Notes under the pieces: generated by a model | The model's input: only the letters and a program-made list of their open reading frames with translations | Database searches by the model: none | Told to the model about the DNA's origin: nothing | Assembly: GCA_029941645.1 (NCBI GenBank) | Contig: JAPYSZ010000009.1 | Location: 1 to 22,892, forward strand | Length of the DNA: 22,892 nucleotides | Direction: 5' to 3' | Source of the DNA: Candidatus Poseidoniia archaeon | GTDB lineage: Archaea > Thermoplasmatota > Poseidoniia > MGIII > CG-Epi1 | In this document: piece after piece, positions 6,946 through 14,859 of the stretch | Position numbering within the stretch: the stretch's first letter is position 1 | Layout of the letters: each line of letters opens with the position of its first letter | Program-made: the position numbers and the translations under genes

Positions 6946-8144
6946 TAGTATAGACCGCCTTCTGGCTCTGAAATTTCAGTTTCATTTAAACGATTCTTAA
7001 CTTTATCAAGAGCTTTATTAAAATCCTTGGAATTAATTTTTATTCTTTTGTTTTTTATTGCACTCATTCCAGCTTCTATACAGAGGGCTCTAAGATCAGC
7101 TCCTGAGAGTCCTTCGGTTTCTTCAGACAATTTTTTGTAATTGATGCCTTTTCCTATAGACATTCCACTGGTATGTATTTTGATTATTTTCAATCTAGCT
7201 TCTTCTTCGGGTAGTGGGATTTTGATAATTCTATCAAATCTACCTGGTCTCAATAATGCCTCATCTAATATATCTGGTCTATTTGAAGCAGCCATTATCG
7301 AAACATTACCTCTTGGTGTAAATCCATCTAATTCACCAAGTAATTGCATTAGAGTTCTTTGGACTTCTCTATCGCCTGTTGTTCCAACATCCATTCTTTT
7401 AGCTCCTACAGCATCTAATTCATCGATAAAGATAATACTAGGGGATTTTTCTTGTGCTAATTGGAAAAGTTCTCTTACTAATCTAGCACCTTCACCAATA
7501 TATTTCTGTACTAATTCACTTCCAATTAAACGTATAAATGTTGCATTTGTAGCATTAGCTACAGCCTTTGCCATCAGTGTCTTTCCAGTGCCGGGTGGTC
7601 CGATAAGTAGGACACCTTTTGGAGGTTCTACACCTATTCTTGTAAATCTTTTTGGGTGTAGCATAGGTAATTCGACTGTGCTCCTAAGTTCATCAATCTC
7701 CTCAACCAAACCACCAATATCTTTGTAACTTTCGAGGGGTTTACTATCTATTTCAGCTCCCATAACTAGCGGATCTTTTGTGGAAGGTAATGTTTCTAGA
7801 ATTGCCAAAGTTTGACGATGAAGGGCGACTCTATTTCCAATATCTAAATTTTCTTTGTCGATTCCTTCAGAAATATGCACCACAAAATCGGGGCCACTAC
7901 TTGATTTTATACTAACTCGCCCGTCTTCTAATATGTCTGTAACTGTACCTATAACTTGAGGTGGAGCTCTTAATCTGGCTAATTCTCCTTTAAGATGAGC
8001 ATTCTCTCTTTTCATTCGAGAAACATCAGATTCTAGTTGACGTTTTTCAGCCTCAAATCTTTCAGTTTCTTCTATAAGCCATTTATTCCAGTCTTCACCT
8101 TTGTCAGGTGTTGAGACGTCACCGTCACTTTCTTCGGGAGTCAC
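6942..8144 (-). CDS. pan: Proteasome-activating nucleotidase (AAA+ unfoldase)
   Basis: This hexameric ATPase unfolds substrates and feeds them to the 20S proteasome; it is the archaeal equivalent of the eukaryotic Rpt ring. Domains in order: acidic N terminus; coiled coil (about 20-58); proline linker RAPP (59-62); OB domain (about 63-120); AAA+ ATPase (about 140-385). Visible motifs are Walker A GPPGTGKT (182-189), pore loop KYIG (214-217), Walker B IIFIDELD (237-244) and arginine fingers in ALLRPGRFDR (296-305). The C terminus is GGLYY, so its last three residues, Leu-Tyr-Tyr, form the HbYX motif that docks into and opens the 20S gate. This separates PAN from other AAA+ proteins. The start is GTG at 8144; length (400) is usual. 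No 20S subunit gene is in the window. Confidence 0.95.
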   Translation of the reverse strand: MTPEESDGDVSTPDKGEDWNKWLIEETERFEAEKRQLESDVSRMKRENAHLKGELARLRAPPQVIGTVTDILEDGRVSIKSSSGPDFVVHISEGIDKENLDIGNRVALHRQTLAILETLPSTKDPLVMGAEIDSKPLESYKDIGGLVEEIDELRSTVELPMLHPKRFTRIGVEPPKGVLLIGPPGTGKTLMAKAVANATNATFIRLIGSELVQKYIGEGARLVRELFQLAQEKSPSIIFIDELDAVGAKRMDVGTTGDREVQRTLMQLLGELDGFTPRGNVSIMAASNRPDILDEALLRPGRFDRIIKIPLPEEEARLKIIKIHTSGMSIGKGINYKKLSEETEGLSGADLRALCIEAGMSAIKNKRIKINSKDFNKALDKVKNRLNETEISEPEGGLYY

Positions 8145-8197
8145 TTATAATCACTAAACATTTAATTGGCTTAGATATATATCGTTTGTGATTCAAT
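8145..8197. promoter_or_regulatory. Divergent promoter region of pan and the MBF1 gene
   Basis: This 53-nt AT-rich gap contains GATATATAT at 8174-8182, about 20-23 nt before the MBF1 ATG, and TTTAATT at 8161-8167, about 20 nt before the pan GTG. Both spacings are a little short for classical TATA boxes, so exact promoter placement is uncertain. Confidence 0.4.
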
Positions 8198-8686
8198 ATG
8201 CTTTGTGAAATGTGTGGGGCCGAATCGGCCGTTCTTGAGCCAAGAAAAGTATCAGGGTCTATCCTACAACTTTGTAATTCTTGTGGGAGTCTAGGTTCTG
8301 AAACAAGTTATAGAGAATCCATAGGACATCGTGCATATGTCGCACAAACACTTGAAAAGCGCCAGCAGAAAAACCGTTATGAAGAAATAGAACCAGACGA
8401 ATTTGTTTTAGTAAAAGATTATGGGTCTATTGTACGTAAAGCTAGAGAAAGAGCTGGACTTAATCATAGTTCTTTAGCAAGTAAGCTATCTGAGAAAAAA
8501 TCTATCTTAACTTCAGTCGAGGCTGGAAATATGACGCCTAATGAGAAATTGATAAAGAAACTTGAAAATTACCTAAAAATTAAATTAACTGAGAAGGTTG
8601 AGTCTACATCTATACCTGTAACTTCATCATCTGGAGAGGCATTAACTATGGGTGATCTTTTAAAACAGGCTATGGATAAAAATTAA
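8198..8686 (+). CDS. mbf1: Multiprotein bridging factor 1-like protein (zinc ribbon plus HTH)
   Basis: This archaeal MBF1 homologue has 162 residues. An N-terminal zinc ribbon uses Cys3, Cys6, Cys26 and Cys29 (CEMC and CNSC pairs). A Cro/C1-type helix-turn-helix follows at about 72-128, beginning YGSIVRKARERAGL. The zinc ribbon in front of the HTH is the archaeal-type arrangement; eukaryotic MBF1 has a different N-terminal region. Archaeal MBF1 is usually associated with ribosomes or translation rather than with acting as a classical repressor, so a local regulatory role should not be assumed. It is divergent from pan. Confidence 0.9.
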   Translation: MLCEMCGAESAVLEPRKVSGSILQLCNSCGSLGSETSYRESIGHRAYVAQTLEKRQQKNRYEEIEPDEFVLVKDYGSIVRKARERAGLNHSSLASKLSEKKSILTSVEAGNMTPNEKLIKKLENYLKIKLTEKVESTSIPVTSSSGEALTMGDLLKQAMDKN

Positions 8687-8736
8687 AGTTTGATGTACAC
8701 AAAATCTATTTGTAGTAACTTTCAAACTAATCATTA

Positions 8737-9642
8737 ATGGGATTGTTAGGTCGTCAGTTTAAGTTGGAGCGATCAAGTGAAGATTCATTACTGTTAGTTT
8801 TCTCAACACTAACTTTCACAGTATCCCTTTTTTGTGGTTATATGAAATATGGAATTGGTAGATTAATATCACTTCCACTCTTTGGAATTGAGTTCCACTT
8901 AATATCTACTCCAGTATGGCTTCTTTCTGGAATTCTTTGTATTATGTGCCTTCAACAGCTTTTTTACAAGATATGGACTCATGGTGTTTGGCTAATTGGT
9001 GTTTACTGGCTTACTGCTTTCGGAACCATAATTCTTTTTGTGATGTTTGAAGAGAGTTACATTTGGTTTATAGTTAGCTTGATTTTGATTTTCTTGGCAA
9101 TTTTTCTTATGTATTGGATGATTTTGGAAATTTACGGTTTAAGATACAATATTATTGGCCAAGTTCCTGATGCAGACCGTTCGATAAGTCTTACAGATTG
9201 GTTGATATCTGTTCCTTCATTCTTTATATCTACTTTCATAAGTTACTATTATTACACAAAAATGTATTTGGATGAAGAAGGTTGGTTTACTTTTGGTCAT
9301 GCATCCGAGGGATATTTAATTTTCCAATTTAGTGTGTTTTTCTCAGGTATGTACATACTTTATGTTCCCCAAACTTTGTTAGGAGACTACTTAGAATTTA
9401 GTGATTTAGATATTAATACTAGTTACAATGTAGATGAAGAAAAGGTAATGCAGAGACTAATTGATTACTCAAAGAATTATAATGAAGGTAAAATTCAGGC
9501 TACATTAGTAGATCTTTATCGTATGGCAGATGAAGATCCTGAAGCATGGTCTCAATTGGGTGAATTTTATTCAGAATGGAGTGTTGAGGAAGTCAAATTA
9601 TTTATAATTAAATTGGAAGATTTAGGCTCAGAAACTGAATAA
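8737..9642 (+). CDS. Unrecognised six-TM membrane protein with a cytoplasm-sized C-terminal domain
   Basis: No family is recognised in this 301-residue protein. Hydrophobic segments at about 17-35, 53-75, 83-103, 108-130, 153-173 and 193-213 suggest six transmembrane helices with many aromatic residues. The last 80 residues are soluble, acidic and helical (for example EEKVMQRLIDYSKNY at 234-248). The N terminus is short and soluble. It lies 50 nt after the MBF1 gene and 100 nt before the surface glycoprotein on the same strand. The glycoprotein has its own promoter, so operon membership is uncertain. Continuous coding and plausible membrane topology support it as a real gene. Confidence 0.75.
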   Translation: MGLLGRQFKLERSSEDSLLLVFSTLTFTVSLFCGYMKYGIGRLISLPLFGIEFHLISTPVWLLSGILCIMCLQQLFYKIWTHGVWLIGVYWLTAFGTIILFVMFEESYIWFIVSLILIFLAIFLMYWMILEIYGLRYNIIGQVPDADRSISLTDWLISVPSFFISTFISYYYYTKMYLDEEGWFTFGHASEGYLIFQFSVFFSGMYILYVPQTLLGDYLEFSDLDINTSYNVDEEKVMQRLIDYSKNYNEGKIQATLVDLYRMADEDPEAWSQLGEFYSEWSVEEVKLFIIKLEDLGSETE

Positions 9643-9681
9643 TAATGATACACCAAAGGTTAAATACGTTTAATTTTACAA

Positions 9682-9688
9682 TATAAAT
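9682..9688 (+). promoter_or_regulatory. TATA box of the surface glycoprotein gene
   Basis: TATAAAT is a near-consensus archaeal TATA box. It predicts a transcript start around 9710-9713 and hence a leader of about 30 nt before the ATG at 9743. A short dyad, TTAAA-N4-TTTAA (9660-9673), lies just upstream. Confidence 0.6.
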
Positions 9689-9730
9689 AGAGTTTCATAT
9701 TATGGAACGATAACTCGTCGTGAAAACAAC

Positions 9731-9735
9731 GGGAG
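9731..9735 (+). promoter_or_regulatory. Shine-Dalgarno-like ribosome-binding site
   Basis: GGGAG ends 7 nt before the ATG at 9743. It stands out because most promoter-proximal genes here look leaderless, and it fixes the start of the 668-residue protein. Confidence 0.5.
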
Positions 9736-9742
9736 AAAATCA

Positions 9743-11749
9743 ATGAGCAAAGTTAACGACTTACCCGAGTGGACAGCACAGGCCCTTGTGGCTTTAGGAG
9801 CAGTATTTCTGCTTATATCTGCATATGTTATGGGTGTAATGGTTCCTAATGGATTACTTGCTCCTAATGATTTTGATGCTAATTACTACTTTGAGGGAGA
9901 TATTCAAACTTTTGATTTGGATGTTGAAACCGGTGAAGGTGTTTTTGTAGATAATGTTGGCAGTGGTTCATACGATCCTACAAAAGCTAAAGAAGGAGGT
10001 GGTGCAACTCTGAATTTAATTGGTAAACCAGATGGTGATGATTATACAATCCTCTCCCAAAATTTTAGCCTTACTGAGAATGGTATTGATGGGGAAGGTG
10101 ATTGGTTAGGTACTATCTCAGATACAACAGACAATCCTTCATTATTAAATCGAAAAACTTATGAAGTTGATGGAAAACAACCAGCTTGGACACCTACAAA
10201 TGTTCCAGAGGCTGGAAAAACCTATAATTTCAATAATCCCGTAAATAGTGCTTATACTGATAATTTTACATGTTCAGACCAGAGAATGTTAGACGGACTT
10301 GAAGTGATGACATGTGTTGCTGAATCTGGGGAAAATGAAAAGATGGAATTTGTACCTGGTGAGGGCAGTGATTTAGAATTATTACAACAAACTTTCGAAA
10401 GCTTTAACAGCTTAGGTTCACCAGGTTCAGCGCCTATGTGGTTCTCTTACAGAGCTGAATATACCGTTGGTACTGATCTTGGAGGGGTAGTTGATAGAGT
10501 TTACAATGTTACAGTGTATATGGGAGTTCCAACTTTACTTTATTTAGAAGATAATTTTAATTTTACAACAACGTATGAAGGTCGCGTGGGTGGTTTTAAC
10601 ACAGCAACTTTCCAAACCCGTTATTATAATGCAACAGGTTTCAGAGCCGGATGTGTTAACAAGGAATATTCTACAGATACACACATTAATGTTCTTGGTT
10701 ATCTCAGAATTTTTGAAAATGAATACGATGAAAACGGAACAATGTTGTCACCAAATTATGGACGACAGAGTTCAGATGGATGCTGGGATTCCTATATAGC
10801 AGACAATGATAATATTGAAAATCCAGACACAGATAGCTTTCAAGAATTAGTTAATGTGACCTATAATGTTAGCCGAACCACTCTTCAGTATGAAGATGGA
10901 TATTATGATCTCGATGGCGATGGCGATGGTTTCAATTTCTTTTCTCCAACTTGTGGTACAATAAGTGTAACGGATAGAACCTGTTGGGTTCCTGCAGCAA
11001 ATGGTTCTTGGCCAAATGCTATGTATAATCCATATATACAAAATTACACATTTATTAGTGAAACTGATGTTAATGGAAAATTAGCTTTCCATTTCAATGC
11101 TAATAAGACAAACATTGCCGGAGATTCAGGTTCGCTCTATAACTCAGCCCTTGGAACTGGTTTAGTAATGGATTACTATGAGGATGTTTGGGTAGATCCA
11201 GTAACAGGAACGGTCCTTGATCAAAAATATTCAATACAAATTTTTGTTCCAACTATATTTGATGCCAGATTTCACGATGAAAATGGGCTTCCAAGTATTG
11301 CTGCAACACTTTTCAATGGAGCAATGCTTAGAGATATTGTAGCTAATTTTACGCAGGAAGCTCAGGATGAGAGTGCATCTAGTGCTAAACGTCAAGCTCT
11401 TGCACAATATTATCAGGATAATGAAGTCATAGTTCTAACTTTGAATGGAGCTTATACTGATAAAACAGTAGATGAGCAAATATCTAGTCAAATAGAGAGT
11501 GTTGATGCTTTAACCTTCGGTTCAAAGACGTTACCATCAATATTGATTGGTGGAGCTCTTATTTTATTATTAGCTGGTTTCTATGTTTATTATCAGACTG
11601 GCGGGGCCATTTCTGGTGGAGGCATGGATGAACCTAGTAGTGAAGCTGAGCCTTCATCAAGTATGGCTGCAGTCGAAGAGGAATCAACTGAGGATGAAGA
11701 ATCTGAAGACTCATCCGATGGTGAATCCAATACTGAAGAAAAAGAGTAG
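9743..11749 (+). CDS. Large surface glycoprotein anchored by two TM helices (possibly DUF3068-like)
   Basis: This 668-residue protein has an N-terminal TM helix (about 13-33), an ectodomain of about 565 residues, a C-terminal TM helix (about 598-617) and a 50-residue Ser/Glu/Asp-rich tail. The ectodomain has 12 N-X-S/T sequons by my count (for example at 107, 174, 255, 273, 296, 331 and 371). Its six cysteines (177, 191, 304, 347, 404, 414) form three nearby pairs likely to be disulfides. A DLDGDGDGF loop (389-397) resembles calcium-binding motifs. The segment VWVDPVTGTVLD (482-493) recalls the DUF3068/PorA-like family of actinobacteria, which also has a TM at each end. That resemblance is from memory and weak. 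It could be an abundant envelope component; the function is unknown. Confidence 0.8.
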   Translation: MSKVNDLPEWTAQALVALGAVFLLISAYVMGVMVPNGLLAPNDFDANYYFEGDIQTFDLDVETGEGVFVDNVGSGSYDPTKAKEGGGATLNLIGKPDGDDYTILSQNFSLTENGIDGEGDWLGTISDTTDNPSLLNRKTYEVDGKQPAWTPTNVPEAGKTYNFNNPVNSAYTDNFTCSDQRMLDGLEVMTCVAESGENEKMEFVPGEGSDLELLQQTFESFNSLGSPGSAPMWFSYRAEYTVGTDLGGVVDRVYNVTVYMGVPTLLYLEDNFNFTTTYEGRVGGFNTATFQTRYYNATGFRAGCVNKEYSTDTHINVLGYLRIFENEYDENGTMLSPNYGRQSSDGCWDSYIADNDNIENPDTDSFQELVNVTYNVSRTTLQYEDGYYDLDGDGDGFNFFSPTCGTISVTDRTCWVPAANGSWPNAMYNPYIQNYTFISETDVNGKLAFHFNANKTNIAGDSGSLYNSALGTGLVMDYYEDVWVDPVTGTVLDQKYSIQIFVPTIFDARFHDENGLPSIAATLFNGAMLRDIVANFTQEAQDESASSAKRQALAQYYQDNEVIVLTLNGAYTDKTVDEQISSQIESVDALTFGSKTLPSILIGGALILLLAGFYVYYQTGGAISGGGMDEPSSEAEPSSSMAAVEEESTEDEESEDSSDGESNTEEKE

Positions 11750-11754
11750 TTTTT
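11750..11754 (+). terminator. Short T-run after the glycoprotein gene
   Basis: TTTTT directly follows the TAG stop in the 38-nt convergent gap before the thioesterase gene. This fits archaeal oligo-T termination but is short. Confidence 0.3.
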
Positions 11755-11787
11755 CAGTTAGTCTGGAATTAGCAAAACGGGGACATT

Positions 11788-12225
11788 CTAAGTGAATGAT
11801 TCTAGCATCTTACGGTTATCATCATCGATTTGGAATTTCTCCCCGGTCTTGTAATTAATCATGACTACGACGCTATCAGCCTCTGCAACAATATTAGATC
11901 CATTATTTTTACTGGTTATTTGGTGTTCTATTCCAAATGAAGTATTTCCGATATGCTTAATTCTGGTTTTCACATAAATAGTGTCTGGGTAAACTACAGG
12001 TATACGATAGTTTGTGTTAAAATTAGCCAGAATAGGACCTATTCCATTCAGTTTATGGATGTCTTCCATTCTTAATCCTTTAATTTCCCATATTTCACAG
12101 AACATTTCAATCCTTGATGTTTCACACCATTTTAGGTAAATTATATTGTTTACATGGCCAAAAGAATCCATATCACCCCATAGTACAGGTATTTCGGTTG
12201 TGATTGGCCAGTTTTTATCACTCAT
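11788..12225 (-). CDS. Hotdog-fold acyl-CoA thioesterase (4HBT/YbgC-like)
   Basis: This 145-residue enzyme is predicted to hydrolyse acyl-CoA to free acid plus CoA. The 4-hydroxybenzoyl-CoA thioesterase signature GDMDSFGHVNNIIYLKW (17-33) includes the expected catalytic Asp20 and the GHVNN loop. The ATG at 12225 lies inside the end of the upstream reductase gene; the 8-nt ATGAGTGA overlap signals translational coupling. As the last gene of the beta-oxidation operon it may release CoA from stalled or branched intermediates. The exact substrate cannot be read from sequence. Confidence 0.88.
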   Translation of the reverse strand: MSDKNWPITTEIPVLWGDMDSFGHVNNIIYLKWCETSRIEMFCEIWEIKGLRMEDIHKLNGIGPILANFNTNYRIPVVYPDTIYVKTRIKHIGNTSFGIEHQITSKNNGSNIVAEADSVVVMINYKTGEKFQIDDDNRKMLESFT

Positions 12226-13045
12226 CTAGAAATTTCTTCCCCATTTGATAAAATGCGTTTCCAACTAACCATTGTCCACCATCAGCAATCAGCATATCTC
12301 CAGTAATGACATCAGCTGCAGGTGAGCAAAGGTACAAGACTTGTTGAGCCATCTTTTCAGGATTTGTAACTCCTCCTATAGGGATATAATCTTCAAACGT
12401 TTTAGCTGTTTTTTCATCGAGCATCAGATTTTGTTTGACATTTTCAGTTAGTACTACACCAGGACACATTGCATTTACTCGGATATTGTCATTTGCCCAC
12501 TCAAGTGCTAAGGTTCGAGTTAGATTTAGTACACCTGCTTTTGCAGCTCCTGAATGCCCAACAAAAGGTGCTGCATTCCAAGCATAGTTTGCAATTATGT
12601 TAACGATCGAAGCTCCATTCTTTGCCTTTCTTAGCAATGGATAGCTGGCCTTTGAGACTCTGAAGGTCCCATCTAGAACAATGTCAACTACTGTCCTCCA
12701 AGCATTTTCACTCATTGATGCTATAGGTGCAACAAAATTCCCTGCAGCGTTATTGACTAGGATGTCAAGTTCACCCCATTCAGAATTCAAAAATTCAATG
12801 GCTTCTTCTACAGTTTCATTATCTCTGACGTCCATTGTTTTCCAGATAAGTTTTTTGCCGAATTTCTTTTCAGTTTCCTCAGCCGCTTGTTTCAGTTTAT
12901 CTTCTTTTCTAGATGCAATAAAAACTTCAGCCCCATGGTTAAGAAAAGCCTGAGCAAATCCCAAACCCATTCCTGTTGCACCTCCAGTTATGAATACTTT
13001 TTTTCCCTTGAAGAGATTTTCTTTGAAGACACTATCTTCAGACAT
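12218..13045 (-). CDS. 2,4-dienoyl-CoA reductase-like short-chain dehydrogenase
   Basis: This NAD(P)H-dependent SDR probably reduces 2,4-dienoyl-CoA intermediates from unsaturated fatty acids. Numbering is from the ATG at 13045. The cofactor motif TGGATGMG is at 20-27 and NNAAGNF at 98-104. The classical YxxxK is absent: the Lys169 stretch reads HSGAAKAGV. Instead Asn103, Tyr154, Ser165 and Lys169 match in order and spacing the Asn148, Tyr199, Ser210 and Lys214 set of human DECR1 (recalled from memory), and SENAW also recalls DECR1. The frame extends to a TTG at 13057, which would overlap the acyl-CoA dehydrogenase gene by 8 nt. The ATG leaves a 4-nt gap and is preferred. Peroxisomal-type trans-2-enoyl-CoA reductase is the main alternative. 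Confidence 0.85.
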   Translation of the reverse strand: MSEDSVFKENLFKGKKVFITGGATGMGLGFAQAFLNHGAEVFIASRKEDKLKQAAEETEKKFGKKLIWKTMDVRDNETVEEAIEFLNSEWGELDILVNNAAGNFVAPIASMSENAWRTVVDIVLDGTFRVSKASYPLLRKAKNGASIVNIIANYAWNAAPFVGHSGAAKAGVLNLTRTLALEWANDNIRVNAMCPGVVLTENVKQNLMLDEKTAKTFEDYIPIGGVTNPEKMAQQVLYLCSPAADVITGDMLIADGGQWLVGNAFYQMGKKFLDE

Positions 13046-13049
13046 TAAA

Positions 13050-14858
13050 TTAGACAACTCCTGTAAATTTGCTTATACTATCGAAACCATCGTCTGGCAT
13101 TGACATCATTGTTTTTGATCCTGAACCAATAGTTATGGCTCTTGAAAGTGTTTCGGGTAGTATTCTTTCAAAGAAAAATCTAGCCAATATAATTTTGTGA
13201 CCATAGTAATCATCACCTTTTGTTTTTGAAAATGCTACTTTTAGCATTAGTAACCACATGTAGGCCATTGCTACGAGTCCGAACTGCCTCAGATAGTCCG
13301 TTGCAGCAGCTCCAATTTCATATGGATTGCTAAGACCCTTTTGAGCCATGTAGAGAGTTGTTTTTTGCAATCCTTTTAATGCTTTTGAAAAAGGTACAAC
13401 AAATTCCTTCATATCGCTGTCTTCCTTATTTTGCTCTATAAAGTCCAGTGCTGGATGGAAGAATCTTCTCAAGAGCCGTCCCATATGCTGTGGCATCTTT
13501 CTACCAGCCAGATCCAAGGCTTGGATTCCATTGGTCCCTTCCCAGATTGGTGCTATTCTGACGTCCCTGGAGAATTGTTCCATGCCATATTCCCTGATGT
13601 ATCCATGTCCTCCATGGACTTGTAGCATGTCGTATGTTATCTCAACTCCGTAATCTGTCAATAATGCTTTGACTATAGGCGTCATCAATTCTACTAGGTC
13701 ACCAGTTTCTTTTCTTACCTTCTCATCCGGATCCTTTTCTGACTTATCGATTGCGAGTGCAGTCCAGCAGGCCAGCATTCTACCAGCATCAATCAAGGAT
13801 TTCGATTTCATCAGCATTCGTCTAACGTCAGGATGTACAATCAGGGGATCAGCCTCACCACCTGGATTCCTAGGCTCCTTCAAATCTCGACCTTGGATCC
13901 TATCTTTGGCATAGGCAAGTCCATTTTGGTATGCAATCTCGGACTGACCAAGTCCTTGTAAGCCTACAGCAATTCTTTCAGTGTTCATCATTGAGAACAT
14001 AGCTGCAAGGCCGTCATGTGGTTCCCCTACTAGGTAGCCCTCAGCATTTTCAAAACTTAGAACACATGTTGCTGACCCATGTACTCCCATTTTTTCCTCA
14101 ATTGATACACATTTTACCTTATTTCTTGCTCCTAATGTTCCATCGTTATTGACTAGGAATTTTGGAACTACAAACAGACTGATTCCTTTGACTCCCTTTG
14201 GTGCATCAGGCAGTCTTGCGAGAACCAAATGTATGATATTCTCTGACAGATCGTGTTCTCCGCACGAAATGAATATTTTCTGTCCGTTTAAATTATAGGA
14301 ATCACCTACGGGTTTAGCTGAGGTTCGAATAAGTCCCAAGTCGGTTCCAGAGTGTGCTTCGGTCAAACACATGGTTCCAAACCATTCTCCTGTCAGGAAT
14401 CTTGGGAGGTAAGTATCTTTCAATTCTTCGCTTCCGTGGCTATATATGCAGTTATAGGCTCCTTTCGTAAGTCCCAGATAGATTCCTAGAGACATGTTAC
14501 TTGCGCATGAGATTTCATCAGAAAAAACACTAAGTACATTTGGAAATTCCATTCCACCATATTTCTGATGTCCAAACAGGGAAGTCAGGCCAGATTCAAT
14601 TAATATGTCTGTAGCCTTCTTCATACTTGGTGGTACGGTAACGTTTCCATTATCGAATTTAGCTCCTATCACATCTCCGTCCTTATTTGAAGGGAGCCAA
14701 TATTCTTCTGCCATTTTTCCAAATTGGTCACTAATCATTTCGATTATGTCCCAAGTTGCTTCTTCGTATCCTTCATACCCCGCCAACTCTTTTTCCATAT
14801 TCAGTACCTCACGTAAGATGAATTCATATTCTCGGTTCGGAGATTTGTATTGGACCAT
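13050..14858 (-). CDS. Acyl-CoA dehydrogenase, large (about 600-residue) type
   Basis: This FAD enzyme catalyses the first beta-oxidation step, acyl-CoA to trans-2-enoyl-CoA. At 602 residues it exceeds the usual 380-400 and belongs to the long subfamily with extra domains at both ends. The N terminus (YKSPNREYEFILREVLN, 4-20) resembles AcylCoA_DH_N. The core (about 80-450) shows FGTMCLTEAHSGTDLG (160-175) and WEGTNGIQ (439-446), whose Glu440 is the expected catalytic base. A helical extension runs from about 465 to 602. This subfamily includes DmdC (methylthiopropionyl-CoA dehydrogenase) and long-chain enzymes. Operon context favours fatty acids but does not exclude DmdC-like activity. The partner ETF genes are not in the window. 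Its start lies one base from the end of the upstream gene. Confidence 0.92.
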   Translation of the reverse strand: MVQYKSPNREYEFILREVLNMEKELAGYEGYEEATWDIIEMISDQFGKMAEEYWLPSNKDGDVIGAKFDNGNVTVPPSMKKATDILIESGLTSLFGHQKYGGMEFPNVLSVFSDEISCASNMSLGIYLGLTKGAYNCIYSHGSEELKDTYLPRFLTGEWFGTMCLTEAHSGTDLGLIRTSAKPVGDSYNLNGQKIFISCGEHDLSENIIHLVLARLPDAPKGVKGISLFVVPKFLVNNDGTLGARNKVKCVSIEEKMGVHGSATCVLSFENAEGYLVGEPHDGLAAMFSMMNTERIAVGLQGLGQSEIAYQNGLAYAKDRIQGRDLKEPRNPGGEADPLIVHPDVRRMLMKSKSLIDAGRMLACWTALAIDKSEKDPDEKVRKETGDLVELMTPIVKALLTDYGVEITYDMLQVHGGHGYIREYGMEQFSRDVRIAPIWEGTNGIQALDLAGRKMPQHMGRLLRRFFHPALDFIEQNKEDSDMKEFVVPFSKALKGLQKTTLYMAQKGLSNPYEIGAAATDYLRQFGLVAMAYMWLLMLKVAFSKTKGDDYYGHKIILARFFFERILPETLSRAITIGSGSKTMMSMPDDGFDSISKFTGVV

Positions 14859-14859
14859 C

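Noticed and set aside
7141..7728. A 195-codon open frame opposite pan
   Set aside because: It is the antisense shadow of the AAA+ domain, whose motifs are unmistakable on the - strand. The same reasoning removes the open frames opposite the CNNM-type gene (4935-5411), the fusion gene (16136-16975), P5C dehydrogenase (19581-19874) and atpI (21840-22607).
8687..8729. Inverted arms AGTTTGA/TCAAACT after the MBF1 gene as a terminator
   Set aside because: Seven base pairs with a loop of nearly 30 nt and no T-run do not make a convincing terminator.
12626..12723. Missing SDR catalytic tyrosine (no YxxxK) as a sign of an inactive enzyme
   Set aside because: The spacing of Asn, Tyr, Ser and Lys fits the alternative active site of 2,4-dienoyl-CoA reductases, so the protein is expected to be active.
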